DNA of 64,000 bases from NCBI RefSeq assembly GCF_014647795.1, contig NZ_BMPW01000001.1, positions 558,001 through 622,000 of the forward strand, given 5' to 3'. The stretch is from Actinoplanes campanulatus. GTDB lineage: Bacteria; Actinomycetota; Actinomycetes; Mycobacteriales; Micromonosporaceae. A model generated the notes under the pieces. The model had not been told where the DNA came from and searched no databases. It saw only the letters and a program-made list of their open reading frames with translations. A program made the position numbers and the translations under genes. Positions within the stretch are counted from its first letter, which is position 1; each line of letters begins with the position of its first letter. Below are positions 47,740-55,804 of the stretch, one piece after another.

Positions 47740-48296
47740 CCGTTGGTCGTGCTCAGGGCCTTGGCGAGTTCGAGCAGCTTCGCGTTCATGTCCTTCACCT
47801 CGGCCGCCGGCGCGTCCTTGGCGAAAGTGAAACGCAACGTCTGGAGCTGCTTGGCCTCGCTGAGCCAGCCGATCTCCACGGCCGGTCCGTGGCCCGCGGC
47901 GGCCTTCGTGGTGAGCCGGTAACCGGCACGCCCCAGGCCGCTCAGCTTCGTCGCCTTCGCCGGCATCCGCTCGCTCAGGAAGATGTCGGCGTTCGCCTTC
48001 GTGGTCTCCACCACCGAGAGCGTCAGATCCGGCCAGGCGGCCTCCAGCGTCTGCACCACACAGCTCGACGTGTCCTGCACCTGGTCCGAGGCGGCCACCG
48101 CGAAACGCACGCCGGTGGTCTGCTCGATCAGCTTGTAGTCCCACAGGATGCAGGCGCCGCCGGCCGCCGCCGCGGGCTCCTCCACGATCTCCTCGGCCGG
48201 GGCCGACGGGGTGACCACGGCGGCGCCCTCACCGGCCTCGCAGCCCGCGGCGGCGAACAGCACCACGGTGCCGAGCAGAGCCAAACGCGTACGCAC
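47736..48296 (-). CDS. Secreted lipoprotein, function unknown
   Basis: 186 residues. A lipoprotein signal (RTRLALLGTVVLFAAAGC) has the lipobox A-A-G-C with lipid-modified Cys near residue 19; an Ala/Glu/Pro linker follows, then a globular domain of about 140 residues with two cysteines (GACILWDY and SSCVVQTL) that may pair. It resembles DUF3558-type actinobacterial lipoproteins in layout, but this is not certain. GTG 48296, seven bases after GGAAGGA, is preferred to the adjacent TTG. The convergent ideR overlaps by 4 nt. Confidence 0.8.
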   Translation of the reverse strand: MRTRLALLGTVVLFAAAGCEAGEGAAVVTPSAPAEEIVEEPAAAAGGACILWDYKLIEQTTGVRFAVAASDQVQDTSSCVVQTLEAAWPDLTLSVVETTKANADIFLSERMPAKATKLSGLGRAGYRLTTKAAAGHGPAVEIGWLSEAKQLQTLRFTFAKDAPAAEVKDMNAKLLELAKALSTTNG

Positions 48297-48368
48297 CAAG
48301 CGATCCTTCCGGGGGAACGAGCGGACACACCGTACTGGGCGGCCCGGTGGCAGCGGAAGAGCGTGCGA

Positions 48369-48599
48369 TCACGTGTCGGCCACATAGGGGCAGTGCCGGC
48401 AGCCGCGGGTGCAGCAGGTGCCGCGCTTCGCCAGGAATCCGGCGGTCAGGACGAACAGGCCGGAATCCGGATCCAGGTAGCCGGGCTGACCGCCGGCCAG
48501 GGCCGCGGCGTGGGCGGCCAGGATCTCCGGGCGGCGCGGATGGTCCGGCGCCAGCCGGCTGGGATGAGGTTCGGTCAACGGACGCGGCGCCGGCTCCAC
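48369..48599 (-). CDS. DUF5522 family cysteine-rich small protein
   Basis: 76 residues ending in the family signature YLDPDSGLFVLTAGFLAKRG then TCCTRGCRHCPY, four closely spaced cysteines and one histidine, suggesting a bound metal or cluster. The function of DUF5522 is unknown. The open frame reaches GTG 48623, but GTG 48599 lies 7 nt behind a -10 candidate, which suggests a leaderless start there. It diverges from the HTH gene across 53 nt that hold both promoters. Confidence 0.8.
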   Translation of the reverse strand: MEPAPRPLTEPHPSRLAPDHPRRPEILAAHAAALAGGQPGYLDPDSGLFVLTAGFLAKRGTCCTRGCRHCPYVADT

Positions 48600-48653
48600 A
48601 TCCGGAACCCTATCGCTTGACACCCGCTGTCAAGTAGGGACAGGATGGCTTCA
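48599..48653. promoter_or_regulatory. Divergent promoters sharing an inverted pair of -35 boxes
   Basis: CTTGACA-CCCGC-TGTCAAG (48616-48634) is a 7-bp inverted repeat made of two back-to-back TTGACA hexamers. Rightward: TTGACA (48617-48622), 18 nt, CAGGAT (48641-48646), then 6 nt to the ATG at 48653. Leftward: TTGACA (48628-48633), 15 nt, TAGGGT (48607-48612), then 7 nt to the GTG at 48599. Both transcripts would be leaderless. Confidence 0.6.
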
Positions 48654-49111
48654 TGGACCTCGCCGGGCAGCTGTTCCGCCTGCTCGACAACCGCCTGCTC
48701 GACCCGCTGGAGATCCTCCTGGAGGACGCCCGGCCGGGCGATGCGGTCCGTCCGCTCCTGCGGCACCGGGTGATCGAGTGGACCCGAGTGCTGGAGGGTG
48801 ACGACGACGCGGCGGCCGTCCACGTGATCGCCCGGCTGATCGGCACGCTCTATCCCGACGATCACGCCTTCCATCCACCGGCCGACTGGTGGCGCACCCC
48901 GCTCGGCCGCGTCGTGGTCCGCCGGGTCGGTCACCCGTTCGCGACCACGGTGTCCCTGTCCACCGCCGGCGCGATGCTGGGCATCAGCCGACAGGGTGTG
49001 CACGACCTGGTGCGCCGGGGCCGCCTGCCCCGCCACCCGGACGGCGGTGTGCCCGTCGCCGCCATCCGCGACCGACTTCGCGACAACCCTCCCACCGAGG
49101 AGTCCTCATGA
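48653..49111 (+). CDS. HTH (excisionase/antitoxin-like) DNA-binding protein
   Basis: 152 residues. Residues about 1-95 are a helical domain (GQLFRLLDNRLLDPLEILLE) without a clear family match; residues about 100-145 form a helix-turn-helix of the excisionase type: TTVSLSTAGAMLGISRQGVH followed by DLVRRGRLPRHPDGGVPVAA. This layout is seen in type II antitoxins, but no toxin is next to it. The stop overlaps the start of the alpha/beta hydrolase gene (ATGA), so both form an operon. It may regulate its own promoter. Confidence 0.78.
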   Translation: MDLAGQLFRLLDNRLLDPLEILLEDARPGDAVRPLLRHRVIEWTRVLEGDDDAAAVHVIARLIGTLYPDDHAFHPPADWWRTPLGRVVVRRVGHPFATTVSLSTAGAMLGISRQGVHDLVRRGRLPRHPDGGVPVAAIRDRLRDNPPTEESS

Positions 49112-50007
49112 TCAACGACCGCCTGATCGACGCCGGCGAGGTTCAGCTGGCCGTCCGCGACTTCGGCGGCGACCAGCCGCCGCTCCTGCTCCTGCACGGC
49201 GCCGGGGGCAATCTGGCACACATGACCACGCTGGCCCGGGCGCTGCGCCCGCACCACCGGGTGGTCACCCTCGACCTGCGAGGGCACGGCCGCTCCGCCG
49301 ACGGCTCATGGACGTGGGAGGCCGCGCTCGGCGACCTGGCCGCCGTCTGCGTCCAGCTGGAGCTGGAGCGGCCCGCGGTGGTCGGCCACTCGCTCGGCGG
49401 CATGCTGGCCGCGCTGTGGGGTCAGCGCCACCCGGAGTCCCCCGGCATCGTGAGCCTCGACGGCAACCCGCCGCCGACCAGCCCCGAGCACCTGCCCGGC
49501 CTCGACCCGGAGAAGGCGGCGGCCGAGCTGGCCCGGCTGCACGCGGTCTTCGACGCCATGCAGGCCGCCGCCGGCCAGGTGATCCCGGCCGACCAGCTGC
49601 CCGACCTGGTGGAGCGGCAGCAGATGGCGGCCCGTGACATGGGCGCCAACGAGAAGGTGTGGGTCGAGGGCTTCCGGCGCAACCTGGTCCACCAGCACGG
49701 CGACACCTCGATCCGCCCGTCGGCCGAGCTCACCGCCCAGCTGCGGACCGCGATGAACGAGCTGGACCTGACCCCGGTGTATGCGGCGACCACCTGCCCC
49801 GAGCTGGTCGTGCTGCCCACCCGCAACCTGCCCGAGCAGGAGCCCTTCGCCGAGCTGTACGAAGCCCACCGCCGGTTCCTGGTGGAGCAGGCGCGGGCCG
49901 TGCCGCATCTGCGCCACCTGTCACTGGCCGACGCCTCGCACGCCATGGTGATCGAGCAGCCGACCGCGCTGGCCGGGGTGATCACCGACTTCCTCGGCTC
50001 CCACTAG
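49108..50007 (+). CDS. Alpha/beta-fold hydrolase
   Basis: 299 residues. The oxyanion HG motif LLLLHGAGGNLAHM, LDLRGHGRSADG, the nucleophile elbow VVGHSLGGMLAAL (Ser), and DASHAMVIEQP with the catalytic His are all present; the acid is probably in the VVLPTRNLPEQE loop region. The substrate is unknown. The ATG at 49108 overlaps the HTH gene stop by 4 nt. A convergent nucleotidyltransferase gene ends 19 nt beyond its stop, with a small GAGTC-GTC-GACTC repeat in the gap. Confidence 0.88.
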   Translation: MINDRLIDAGEVQLAVRDFGGDQPPLLLLHGAGGNLAHMTTLARALRPHHRVVTLDLRGHGRSADGSWTWEAALGDLAAVCVQLELERPAVVGHSLGGMLAALWGQRHPESPGIVSLDGNPPPTSPEHLPGLDPEKAAAELARLHAVFDAMQAAAGQVIPADQLPDLVERQQMAARDMGANEKVWVEGFRRNLVHQHGDTSIRPSAELTAQLRTAMNELDLTPVYAATTCPELVVLPTRNLPEQEPFAELYEAHRRFLVEQARAVPHLRHLSLADASHAMVIEQPTALAGVITDFLGSH

Positions 50008-50026
50008 CGTCCTGAGTCGTCGACTC

Positions 50027-50575
50027 TCAGCGGGTGTTGCGCTCGGTTCGTAACCAGACGCCGAACTCCACCGCGGTACGCACCCCGTGCTCCAGCACCG
50101 CCGTGTAGATGTCGAAGCCGCTCACCTCGTCCGGGTACTCCGGGCGCTGATGCCACACGTTCTTGATCGCGAGGATGGCCTGCCGCTCCTCGTCGCTGAG
50201 CCGCCCGGCCAGCTCACGGTGCCACTCGGCGCCGTCGGCGTGGTCGTCGTGCAGCCAGATCGACAGGTCGACACGCCACTCGCCCACGGTCAGGGTGACG
50301 TGGTAGCGCTCGTCCCGCGGCTTCCCGGTCGGTGACCGGTCGCCCCGCTCGTCGGTGTAGGTGAAACCGGTCAGCCCGGGGATGGCGACCACCCGCCCGA
50401 GCAGGGCGACGACGTCACCCGGGGCGAACTCCGGGCCCCCGGCCAGCATCACATCGAGGTCGCGCCACACCATGAGCCCTGAGACGTAGCTGCCGGTCGG
50501 CAGCAGCGGCCCCAGGGGCTCCAGCAGCGCGAGCACCGAACGCGCCTCCGCCTGCAGGTCCTCGGGCCGGCCCAT
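50027..50575 (-). CDS. Nucleotidyltransferase-fold protein
   Basis: 182 residues. PTGSYVSGLMVWRDLDVMLA near residues 26-45 gives the G-S ... D-x-D arrangement of the minimal nucleotidyltransferase fold, with a third acidic residue in WRVDLSIWLHDDH. A C-terminal helical part follows. Substrate unknown; relatives include aminoglycoside-modifying and uncharacterised enzymes. It is alone between a convergent hydrolase gene and the nrdJ terminator. Confidence 0.7.
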   Translation of the reverse strand: MGRPEDLQAEARSVLALLEPLGPLLPTGSYVSGLMVWRDLDVMLAGGPEFAPGDVVALLGRVVAIPGLTGFTYTDERGDRSPTGKPRDERYHVTLTVGEWRVDLSIWLHDDHADGAEWHRELAGRLSDEERQAILAIKNVWHQRPEYPDEVSGFDIYTAVLEHGVRTAVEFGVWLRTERNTR

Positions 50576-50683
50576 CCCGCTCCCCTTCCCATCCGGATGC
50601 CTTCATGACCCCCGTAGACGGACATTGTCGGATGTGGCCGATCGGTGAGTGGGTTCGGGGCGTGGCGAGCCCCCTGAAAGCGG

Positions 50684-50718
50684 TGATGCCTCCCACCCGG
50701 TGCGGGTGGGAGGCATCA
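50684..50718 (-). terminator. Terminator hairpin after nrdJ
   Basis: TGATGCCTCCCACCCG (50684-50699) and CGGGTGGGAGGCATCA (50703-50718) pair perfectly over 16 bp with a 3-nt loop, 17 nt past the nrdJ stop. Confidence 0.88.
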
Positions 50719-50735
50719 TCGTCGTGACCGGAGGG

Positions 50736-53639
50736 TCAGCTGCAACCGGAGGTGGAGCCGCAGCCCTCACAGACGTAGCAGCTTCCGGCGCGGCGCATCT
50801 TCGTGCCGCAGGTGAAACAGAGCGGCGCGTCGGCGGCGTGGCCGGTGACGATCTCCAGCAGCTCGGTGGAGGATCCGGCGGAGACCGGGGTCTCCTTCTC
50901 CGGAGCCGACGCGGCCTTGACCTCGGCCACCGTCACCTTGGCGGAGCTCGACGGGGTGACGACCGGCGCCGAGGTGGCCATCGCGGCGATCTCGTCGGCG
51001 GCCGCTTCCGCGGCGGCCTCGGCAGCGGCCTGCGCGGTGCGCTCCTTCGCCGTGAAGATACCCAGCTCAGCGCGGGTCTCGTAGGGCAGGAAGTCCAGTG
51101 CCAGGCGACGGAAGATGTAGTCCATCACCGAGGAGGCCATGCGGACGTCCGAGTCGTCGGTCATGCCGGCCGGCTCGAAGCGCATGTTGGTGAACTTCCC
51201 GACGTACGTCTCCAGCGGCACGCCGTACTGAAGGCCTATCGAGATGGCGACCGAGAAAGCGTCCATCACCCCGGCCAGGGTGGAGCCCTGCTTCGACATC
51301 TTCAGGAAGACCTCGCCGAGGCCGTCGTCCGGGTAGGACGACGCGGTGAGGTAGCCCTTGGCGCCCCCGACCGAGAAGGACACCGTCTCCGACGGGCGCT
51401 TCTTCGGCAGCCGCTTGCGGACCGGGCGGTACTCGATGACCTTCTCGACGACCTTCTCGACCTGTGCTACCGCCTTCTCGACCTCAGCCGGGGCGGCGTC
51501 GGTCTTCCTCTTCGCGGCGGAGAGCGGCTGCCCAACTTTGCAGTTGTCACGGTAGATCGCGAGCGCCTTGAGGCCCAGCTTCCAGCCCTGGAAGTGGATG
51601 TCCTCGATCTCCTCGACGGTCGCCGACTCCGGCATGTTGACCGTCTTGGAGATGGCGCCGGAGATGAACGGCTGCACCGCGGCCATCATCCGGACGTGAC
51701 CGATCGGGGCGATCACCCGGTCACCCATGGCGCAGTCGAAGATCGCGTAGTGCTCCGGCTTGAGACCGGGCGCGTCGACGACGTTGCCGTGCTCGGCGAT
51801 GTGCTCGACAATCGCCTCGACCTGCTCCTCGGGGTAGCCGATGCTGCGCAGGGCCCGCGGGACGGTCTGGTTGACGATCTGCATGGAGCCGCCGCCGACC
51901 AGCTTCTTGAACTTGACCAGGGCCAGGTCGGGCTCGATGCCGGTGGTGTCGCAGTCCATCATCAGGCCGATGGTGCCGGTCGGGGCGAGCACCGACGCCT
52001 GGGCGTTGCGCCAGCCGTTCTTCGCGCCGATCTTGTTGCCGGTCTGCCACTGGCGGGTCGACTCGCGGACGATCTCTCCGGCCACGGCGCCCTGCGGGCG
52101 GATCTCGTCGTTCGCGGCGGCGTGCTTGCGCATGACGCGCTGGTGCGCCTCGGCGTTACGGGCGTAGCCGTCGTACGCGCCGACGACACCGGCCAGCTCG
52201 GCGGAGCGGCGGTACGCGGTCCCGGTCATCAGCGAGGTGATCGCCGCGGCGACGCTGCGACCGCCCTCCGAGTCGTAGGGCAGGCCGGACGCCATGAGCA
52301 GGGCGCCGAGGTTCGCGTACCCGATGCCGAGCTGACGGTAGGCGCGAGTGGTGATCCCGATCTTCTCGGTCGGGAAGTCGGCGAAGCAGATCGAGATGTC
52401 CATCGCGGTGATGATGAACTCGACGCTCTTGACGAACTTCTCCACCTCGAAGCCACCGTCGGCCTTGAGGAACTTCATCAGGTTGAGCGAGGCCAGGTTG
52501 CAGGACGAGTCGTCCAGCGACATGTACTCCGAGCACGGGTTGGACGCGGTGATGCGGCCGGTCTCGGGGTTGGTGTGCCAGTCGTTGATGGTGTCGTCGT
52601 ACTGGAGGCCGGGGTCGGCGCACTCCCAGGCGGCCTGGGCGATGTCGCGGAACAGCTTCTTGGCGTCGATCTCCTCGATCACCTCGCCGTTCAGCCGGCC
52701 ACGGAGCGCGAACTTGCCGCCCTCCTCGACCGCCCGCATGAACTCGTCGCTGACCCGCACCGAGTTGTTGGCGTTCTGGTACTGCACGCTGACGATGTCG
52801 GCGCCGCCCAGATCCATGTCGAAGCCGGCGTCCCGCAGCGCGCGGATCTTGTTCTCCTCGCGCGCCTTGGTCCAGACGAACTCCTCCACGTCGGGGTGGT
52901 CGACGTCGATGATGACCATCTTGGCCGCGCGGCGGGTGGCGCCACCGGACTTGATCGTGCCGGCGCTGGCGTCGGCGCCACGCATGAAGCTGACCGGGCC
53001 GCTGGCCGTGCCGCCGGACGAGAGCAGCTCACGGGAGGACCGGATCCGGGAGAGGTTCACACCCGAGCCGGAGCCGCCCTTGAAGATCAGGCCCTCCTCC
53101 TTGTACCACTCGAGGATCGAGTCCATCGAGTCGTCCACCGAGAGGATGAAGCAGGCGCTGACCTGCTGCGGCGACTTGGTGCCGACGTTGAACCAGACCG
53201 GCGAGTTGAAGCTGAACACCTGGTGCAGCAGCATCCACGTCAGCTCGTGGTCGAACAGCTCGGCGTCGGCCGCGGTGGCGAAGTAGCCGTGCTCCTCGCC
53301 CGCCTTGCGGTAGGTCTGGACGACGCGGTCGATCAACTGCTTCAGCGACCACTCCCGCTCCGGGGTGCCCACCGCGCCACGGAAGTACTTGGTCGTGACG
53401 ATGTTCGCCGCGTTCACACTCCAGAACGCGGGGTACTCCACGCTGCGCTGCTCGAAGTTGATCGAGCCGTCGCGCCAGTTCGTCATGACGACGTCGCGGC
53501 GTTCCCACTCGACCTCGTCGTACGGGTGAACGCCCTCGGTCGTCCAGACCCGCTCCACTCGCAGCCCCCCGGCCGCCGCGCCCCCGCCGCCGTTCGCCCG
53601 GCTGCGCTGACGACCTGCAGTGATGCCGTCTCCGGCCAT
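50736..53639 (-). CDS. nrdJ: Vitamin B12-dependent ribonucleotide reductase (class II)
   Basis: 967 residues. Reduces ribonucleotides to deoxyribonucleotides using adenosylcobalamin, independent of oxygen. Characteristic motifs are NPCSEYMSLDDSSCNLASLN (active-site Cys and binding loop), PTGTIGLMMDCDTTGIEP and ADASAGTIKSGGATRRAAKM. The C-terminus carries a zinc-ribbon-like CFTCGTKMRRAGSCYVCEGC, the redox tail of this clade. No separate subunit is needed. The ATG at 53639 is 86 nt downstream of the nrdR stop, forming an nrdR-nrdJ operon. No cobalamin riboswitch is seen. Confidence 0.96.
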   Translation of the reverse strand: MAGDGITAGRQRSRANGGGGAAAGGLRVERVWTTEGVHPYDEVEWERRDVVMTNWRDGSINFEQRSVEYPAFWSVNAANIVTTKYFRGAVGTPEREWSLKQLIDRVVQTYRKAGEEHGYFATAADAELFDHELTWMLLHQVFSFNSPVWFNVGTKSPQQVSACFILSVDDSMDSILEWYKEEGLIFKGGSGSGVNLSRIRSSRELLSSGGTASGPVSFMRGADASAGTIKSGGATRRAAKMVIIDVDHPDVEEFVWTKAREENKIRALRDAGFDMDLGGADIVSVQYQNANNSVRVSDEFMRAVEEGGKFALRGRLNGEVIEEIDAKKLFRDIAQAAWECADPGLQYDDTINDWHTNPETGRITASNPCSEYMSLDDSSCNLASLNLMKFLKADGGFEVEKFVKSVEFIITAMDISICFADFPTEKIGITTRAYRQLGIGYANLGALLMASGLPYDSEGGRSVAAAITSLMTGTAYRRSAELAGVVGAYDGYARNAEAHQRVMRKHAAANDEIRPQGAVAGEIVRESTRQWQTGNKIGAKNGWRNAQASVLAPTGTIGLMMDCDTTGIEPDLALVKFKKLVGGGSMQIVNQTVPRALRSIGYPEEQVEAIVEHIAEHGNVVDAPGLKPEHYAIFDCAMGDRVIAPIGHVRMMAAVQPFISGAISKTVNMPESATVEEIEDIHFQGWKLGLKALAIYRDNCKVGQPLSAAKRKTDAAPAEVEKAVAQVEKVVEKVIEYRPVRKRLPKKRPSETVSFSVGGAKGYLTASSYPDDGLGEVFLKMSKQGSTLAGVMDAFSVAISIGLQYGVPLETYVGKFTNMRFEPAGMTDDSDVRMASSVMDYIFRRLALDFLPYETRAELGIFTAKERTAQAAAEAAAEAAADEIAAMATSAPVVTPSSSAKVTVAEVKAASAPEKETPVSAGSSTELLEIVTGHAADAPLCFTCGTKMRRAGSCYVCEGCGSTSGCS

Positions 53640-53725
53640 ATGGATGTGCTCCCCCTCGTAGGTACCGCTACAGGTGTGTCGGTAAGAAAGTGAGTCAGAC
53701 TGAGGTCGGCCGCTGCCGCGGAGTC

Positions 53726-54244
53726 TCAGCCGTTGAGCTTGGGTGCGCGTCCCCCGGACCGTGGCGCGACAGCATGTCGCGTCCCGGCTTCCCGGACGGG
53801 AACGGCGTCGCGCAGCGCGGCGATCTCCTTCTCGAATTCGTCGAGAGAGTCGAAGGACTTGTACACGCTGGCGAACCGGAGATAGGCCACCTGATCCAGC
53901 TCACGCAACGGCGTGAGGATCGCCAGGCCCACCTCGTGGCTGGGGATCTCGGCGGCGCCACGCGCCCGGACGGTCTCCTCCACCCTCTGCGCGAGCAGAG
54001 CGATGGAGTCCTCGTCGACGGGCCGGCCCTGACAGGCCTTGCGCACCCCGCTCATGATCTTCGTCCGGCTGAAGGGCTCGGTGACGCCGCTGCGCTTGAC
54101 GACCGCGAGGACCGCCTCCTCGACGGTCGTGAAGCGCTTGCCGCACTCGGGGCACGCCCGCCGGCGACGGATCAACTGACCGTCGTCGGCCTCACGCGAG
54201 TCGACCACACGCGAATCGGCATGGCGACAGTACGGGCAGCGCAC
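53726..54244 (-). CDS. nrdR: Transcriptional repressor NrdR
   Basis: 172 residues: a zinc ribbon with Cys3, Cys6, Cys31 and Cys34 ([17 protein letters not shown] and [12 protein letters not shown]), then an ATP-cone (about 49-139) that senses ATP/dATP. Represses ribonucleotide reductase genes when dATP is high. The GTG at 54244 gives the standard MRCPYC start and has AGGGAG upstream; the longer frame is not conserved. Upstream at 54394-54409 is a NrdR-box-like palindrome, consistent with autorepression together with nrdJ. Confidence 0.95.
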   Translation of the reverse strand: MRCPYCRHADSRVVDSREADDGQLIRRRRACPECGKRFTTVEEAVLAVVKRSGVTEPFSRTKIMSGVRKACQGRPVDEDSIALLAQRVEETVRARGAAEIPSHEVGLAILTPLRELDQVAYLRFASVYKSFDSLDEFEKEIAALRDAVPVREAGTRHAVAPRSGGRAPKLNG

Positions 54245-54327
54245 CGCGATCTCCCTTCGGCCCCTTCTCGACGGACTCCGGGCACGCCGAAACACAGCGG
54301 AACCGATGTCGGCACGACCGGTAACGC

Positions 54328-54378
54328 TGTGGATGGCATGTGGATAACCAGGGAGAAAGAAACCCAACCTGTGGACAA
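54328..54378 (-). promoter_or_regulatory. Three DnaA-box-like repeats upstream of nrdR-nrdJ
   Basis: On the plus strand TGTGGATGG (54328-54336), TGTGGATAA (54339-54347) and TGTGGACAA (54370-54378). In reverse complement these are CCATCCACA, TTATCCACA (the E. coli consensus) and TTGTCCACA (the form preferred in Streptomyces). They share orientation and are offset by 11 and 31 bp, about one and three helical turns. Confidence 0.65.
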
Positions 54379-54386
54379 CTTGCATC

Positions 54387-54409
54387 AGTGTAACCACTAG
54401 ATGTTGGGG
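54387..54409 (-). promoter_or_regulatory. nrdR promoter -10 and NrdR-box-like palindrome
   Basis: On the minus strand TACACT (54387-54392) is a good -10. Immediately upstream, CCACTAGATGTTGGGG (54394-54409, plus strand) contains CTAGATGTTG, which fits the NrdR pattern C-w-A-n-A-T-n-T-w-G. A weaker second match (54365-54374) has its centre 32 bp away, the usual tandem spacing. The site would block the promoter. Confidence 0.55.
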
Positions 54410-54594
54410 TAGACGCTAGGCCCCGGCGGACGCCGATGCAAGCTCAGCAACGTGCCGACGCGCCGTATTTTGCACCTCACCACCACCGGTGATGTCACGA
54501 TCACTCCCAGCGCCCGGAACGGGCCACACGACGCGCCGGAAAATCGGGCGGGACACCCGACGGAGATCAACCCGGGACGCCCGGGACGGCCAGC

Positions 54595-54732
54595 TCAGGC
54601 CTGGGAAGCCGTAGTGAAGAGCACGACACTCGCCAGGGCCACCATGGCGAAGAAGACACCGAGCAGCACGACCCGGCCACGCCGCGTGAGCCGCAACGGC
54701 GGCCCGACGTGTCGCGCACCACTGACGGTCAT
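54595..54732 (-). CDS. 45-residue membrane protein divergent from lexA, probably SOS-controlled
   Basis: The ATG at 54732 has a strong AGAGGAGGGAT ribosome binding site and encodes 45 residues: a basic N-terminus ([13 protein letters not shown]) and one transmembrane helix ([19 protein letters not shown]), ending at TTASQA. The gene divergent from lexA in actinobacteria normally encodes a membrane-anchored, LysM-type SOS division inhibitor (DivS, Rv2719c/ChiZ position). Here the anchor is kept but no LysM domain follows in any frame. A LexA-box-like site lies 31-46 nt upstream. The frame up to 54888 is not supported. Confidence 0.7.
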   Translation of the reverse strand: MTVSGARHVGPPLRLTRRGRVVLLGVFFAMVALASVVLFTTASQA

Positions 54733-54762
54733 GGCGATCCCTCCTCTAGGACACCCGTTCGA

Positions 54763-54778
54763 TAGAACGTCCGTACGA
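54763..54778. promoter_or_regulatory. LexA (SOS) box candidate for the small membrane gene
   Basis: TAGAACGTCCGTACGA matches the actinobacterial consensus TCGAAC-N4-GTTCGA at 10 of 12 defined positions. It lies inside a longer inverted repeat, GATAGAACGTC (54761-54771) with GACGGTCTATC (54777-54787), one mismatch. Confidence 0.55.
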
Positions 54779-54838
54779 CGGTCTATCAGAACAGGGGTAC
54801 GGAAGTCGAGCACCGGGGAGCGACACGCCGGGGAAATC

Positions 54839-54879
54839 TCGTACAGATGTTTGAATATGTCGCACCTGCCCATTAGGTT
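54839..54879 (+). promoter_or_regulatory. lexA promoter with overlapping LexA box
   Basis: TCGTACAGATGTTTGA (54839-54854) matches the LexA consensus at 10 of 12 defined positions. TTGAAT (54851-54856), a 17-nt spacer and TAGGTT (54874-54879) form the promoter, so the box overlaps the -35 and would allow autorepression. Start point near 54886. Confidence 0.65.
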
Positions 54880-54985
54880 TTCCGTCAAGAGGGGTCAGCC
54901 GGACAAACGCCATCCCCACGGCGTTGCCCCCGGCTCCGCGACGCACCACGTGCCGACGAGGCACTGGCCGACAGGGAGGGCGGAC

Positions 54986-55759
54986 GTGTCGACCGACGAC
55001 CGCACGAGCCGACAGCAGCAGACCAGGAAGACCGAGACCGCCCGCCGCCGGACGACGAGCCGTTCCCGCGGTCCCGAGGCGCCCCAGTTACGCGCGGTCA
55101 CGCCGGTCAGCCACCTGCCCGAGGTGGTGGCCTCCGACCTCACCGCCCGGCAGCGCCGCATCCTGGAGTTCATCCGTGACTGGGTGGAGAAGTACGGCTA
55201 CCCGCCCAGCGTCCGCGAGATCGGCGAGGCGGTCGGCCTGGTCTCCCCGTCCAGCGTGGCGTACCAGTTGAAGGCTCTGGAGAGCAAGGGATACCTCCGG
55301 CGCGACCCCAACCGGCCCCGCGCCGTCGACGTGCGGGCGCCCGGCGAGCTGGTCGACGACGAGGCCCTGCGGGCCGCCCGGCCGCAGCCGGCCTATGTGC
55401 CTCTGGTCGGCCGGATCGCCGCCGGTGGCCCGATCCTGGCCGAGCAGGCCGTGGAGGACTTCTTCCCGCTGCCACGTGAGCTGGTCGGCGAGGGCGATGT
55501 CTTCATGCTGGAGGTCAAGGGCGACTCGATGATCGACGCGGCGATCTGCAACGGCGACTGGGTGGTGGTCCGCCAGCAGCCCAACGCAGAGGCGGGCGAC
55601 ATCGTGGCCGCGATGATCGACGGCGAGGCGACGGTGAAGAGCTACCGCCAGCGGGACGGGCACGTCTGGCTGATGCCTGCCAACCCGGCCTTCGATCCGA
55701 TCCCGGGCGACGACGCGACCATCATGGGCCGCGTGGTGGCCGTCCTGCGCCGCGTCTGA
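54986..55759 (+). CDS. lexA: SOS repressor LexA
   Basis: 257 residues: an N-terminal basic extension (about 1-50), a winged HTH ([20 protein letters not shown] at 52-71 and [17 protein letters not shown]), then the S24 self-cleavage domain. The cleavage site Ala146-Gly147 lies in [10 protein letters not shown], with catalytic Ser181 ([10 protein letters not shown]) and Lys218 (GEATVKSY). RecA-stimulated cleavage should therefore work. The GTG at 54986 follows AGGGAGGG by five bases. The promoter carries a LexA-box-like site. Divergent from the 45-residue membrane protein gene. Confidence 0.96.
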   Translation: MSTDDRTSRQQQTRKTETARRRTTSRSRGPEAPQLRAVTPVSHLPEVVASDLTARQRRILEFIRDWVEKYGYPPSVREIGEAVGLVSPSSVAYQLKALESKGYLRRDPNRPRAVDVRAPGELVDDEALRAARPQPAYVPLVGRIAAGGPILAEQAVEDFFPLPRELVGEGDVFMLEVKGDSMIDAAICNGDWVVVRQQPNAEAGDIVAAMIDGEATVKSYRQRDGHVWLMPANPAFDPIPGDDATIMGRVVAVLRRV

Positions 55760-55804
55760 CCCACCCGCCCCTCCGGGCCCTCGATCCCGGCAGGCGTAAA
55801 GCGC

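Larger units (their letters stand above)
54245..54594. other. Regulatory gap between nrdR and the small membrane gene
   Basis: 350 nt without a supported gene. The nrdR-proximal part (54328-54409) contains the DnaA-box-like repeats and the NrdR-box-like site. The rest (54410-54594) shows nothing recognisable, and translation of it on the minus strand gives no LysM domain that could extend the small membrane protein. Confidence 0.6.

Noticed and set aside
48616-48634. Classical operator palindrome for the HTH protein
   Set aside because: The arms are exactly two divergent TTGACA -35 hexamers, which explains the symmetry without a repressor, although binding is not excluded.
53640-53725. Cobalamin riboswitch before nrdJ
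   Set aside because: The 86-nt gap is too short and no B12-box-like element is seen; regulation is more likely upstream of nrdR.
54328-54378. Replication origin or plasmid origin
   Set aside because: Only three DnaA-like boxes, no AT-rich unwinding region and no dnaA/dnaN neighbours; a promoter control role is more plausible.
54410-54594. A frameshifted LysM domain continuing the 45-residue protein
   Set aside because: Reading the minus strand in all frames shows no LysM-like G-D-T-L-W pattern.
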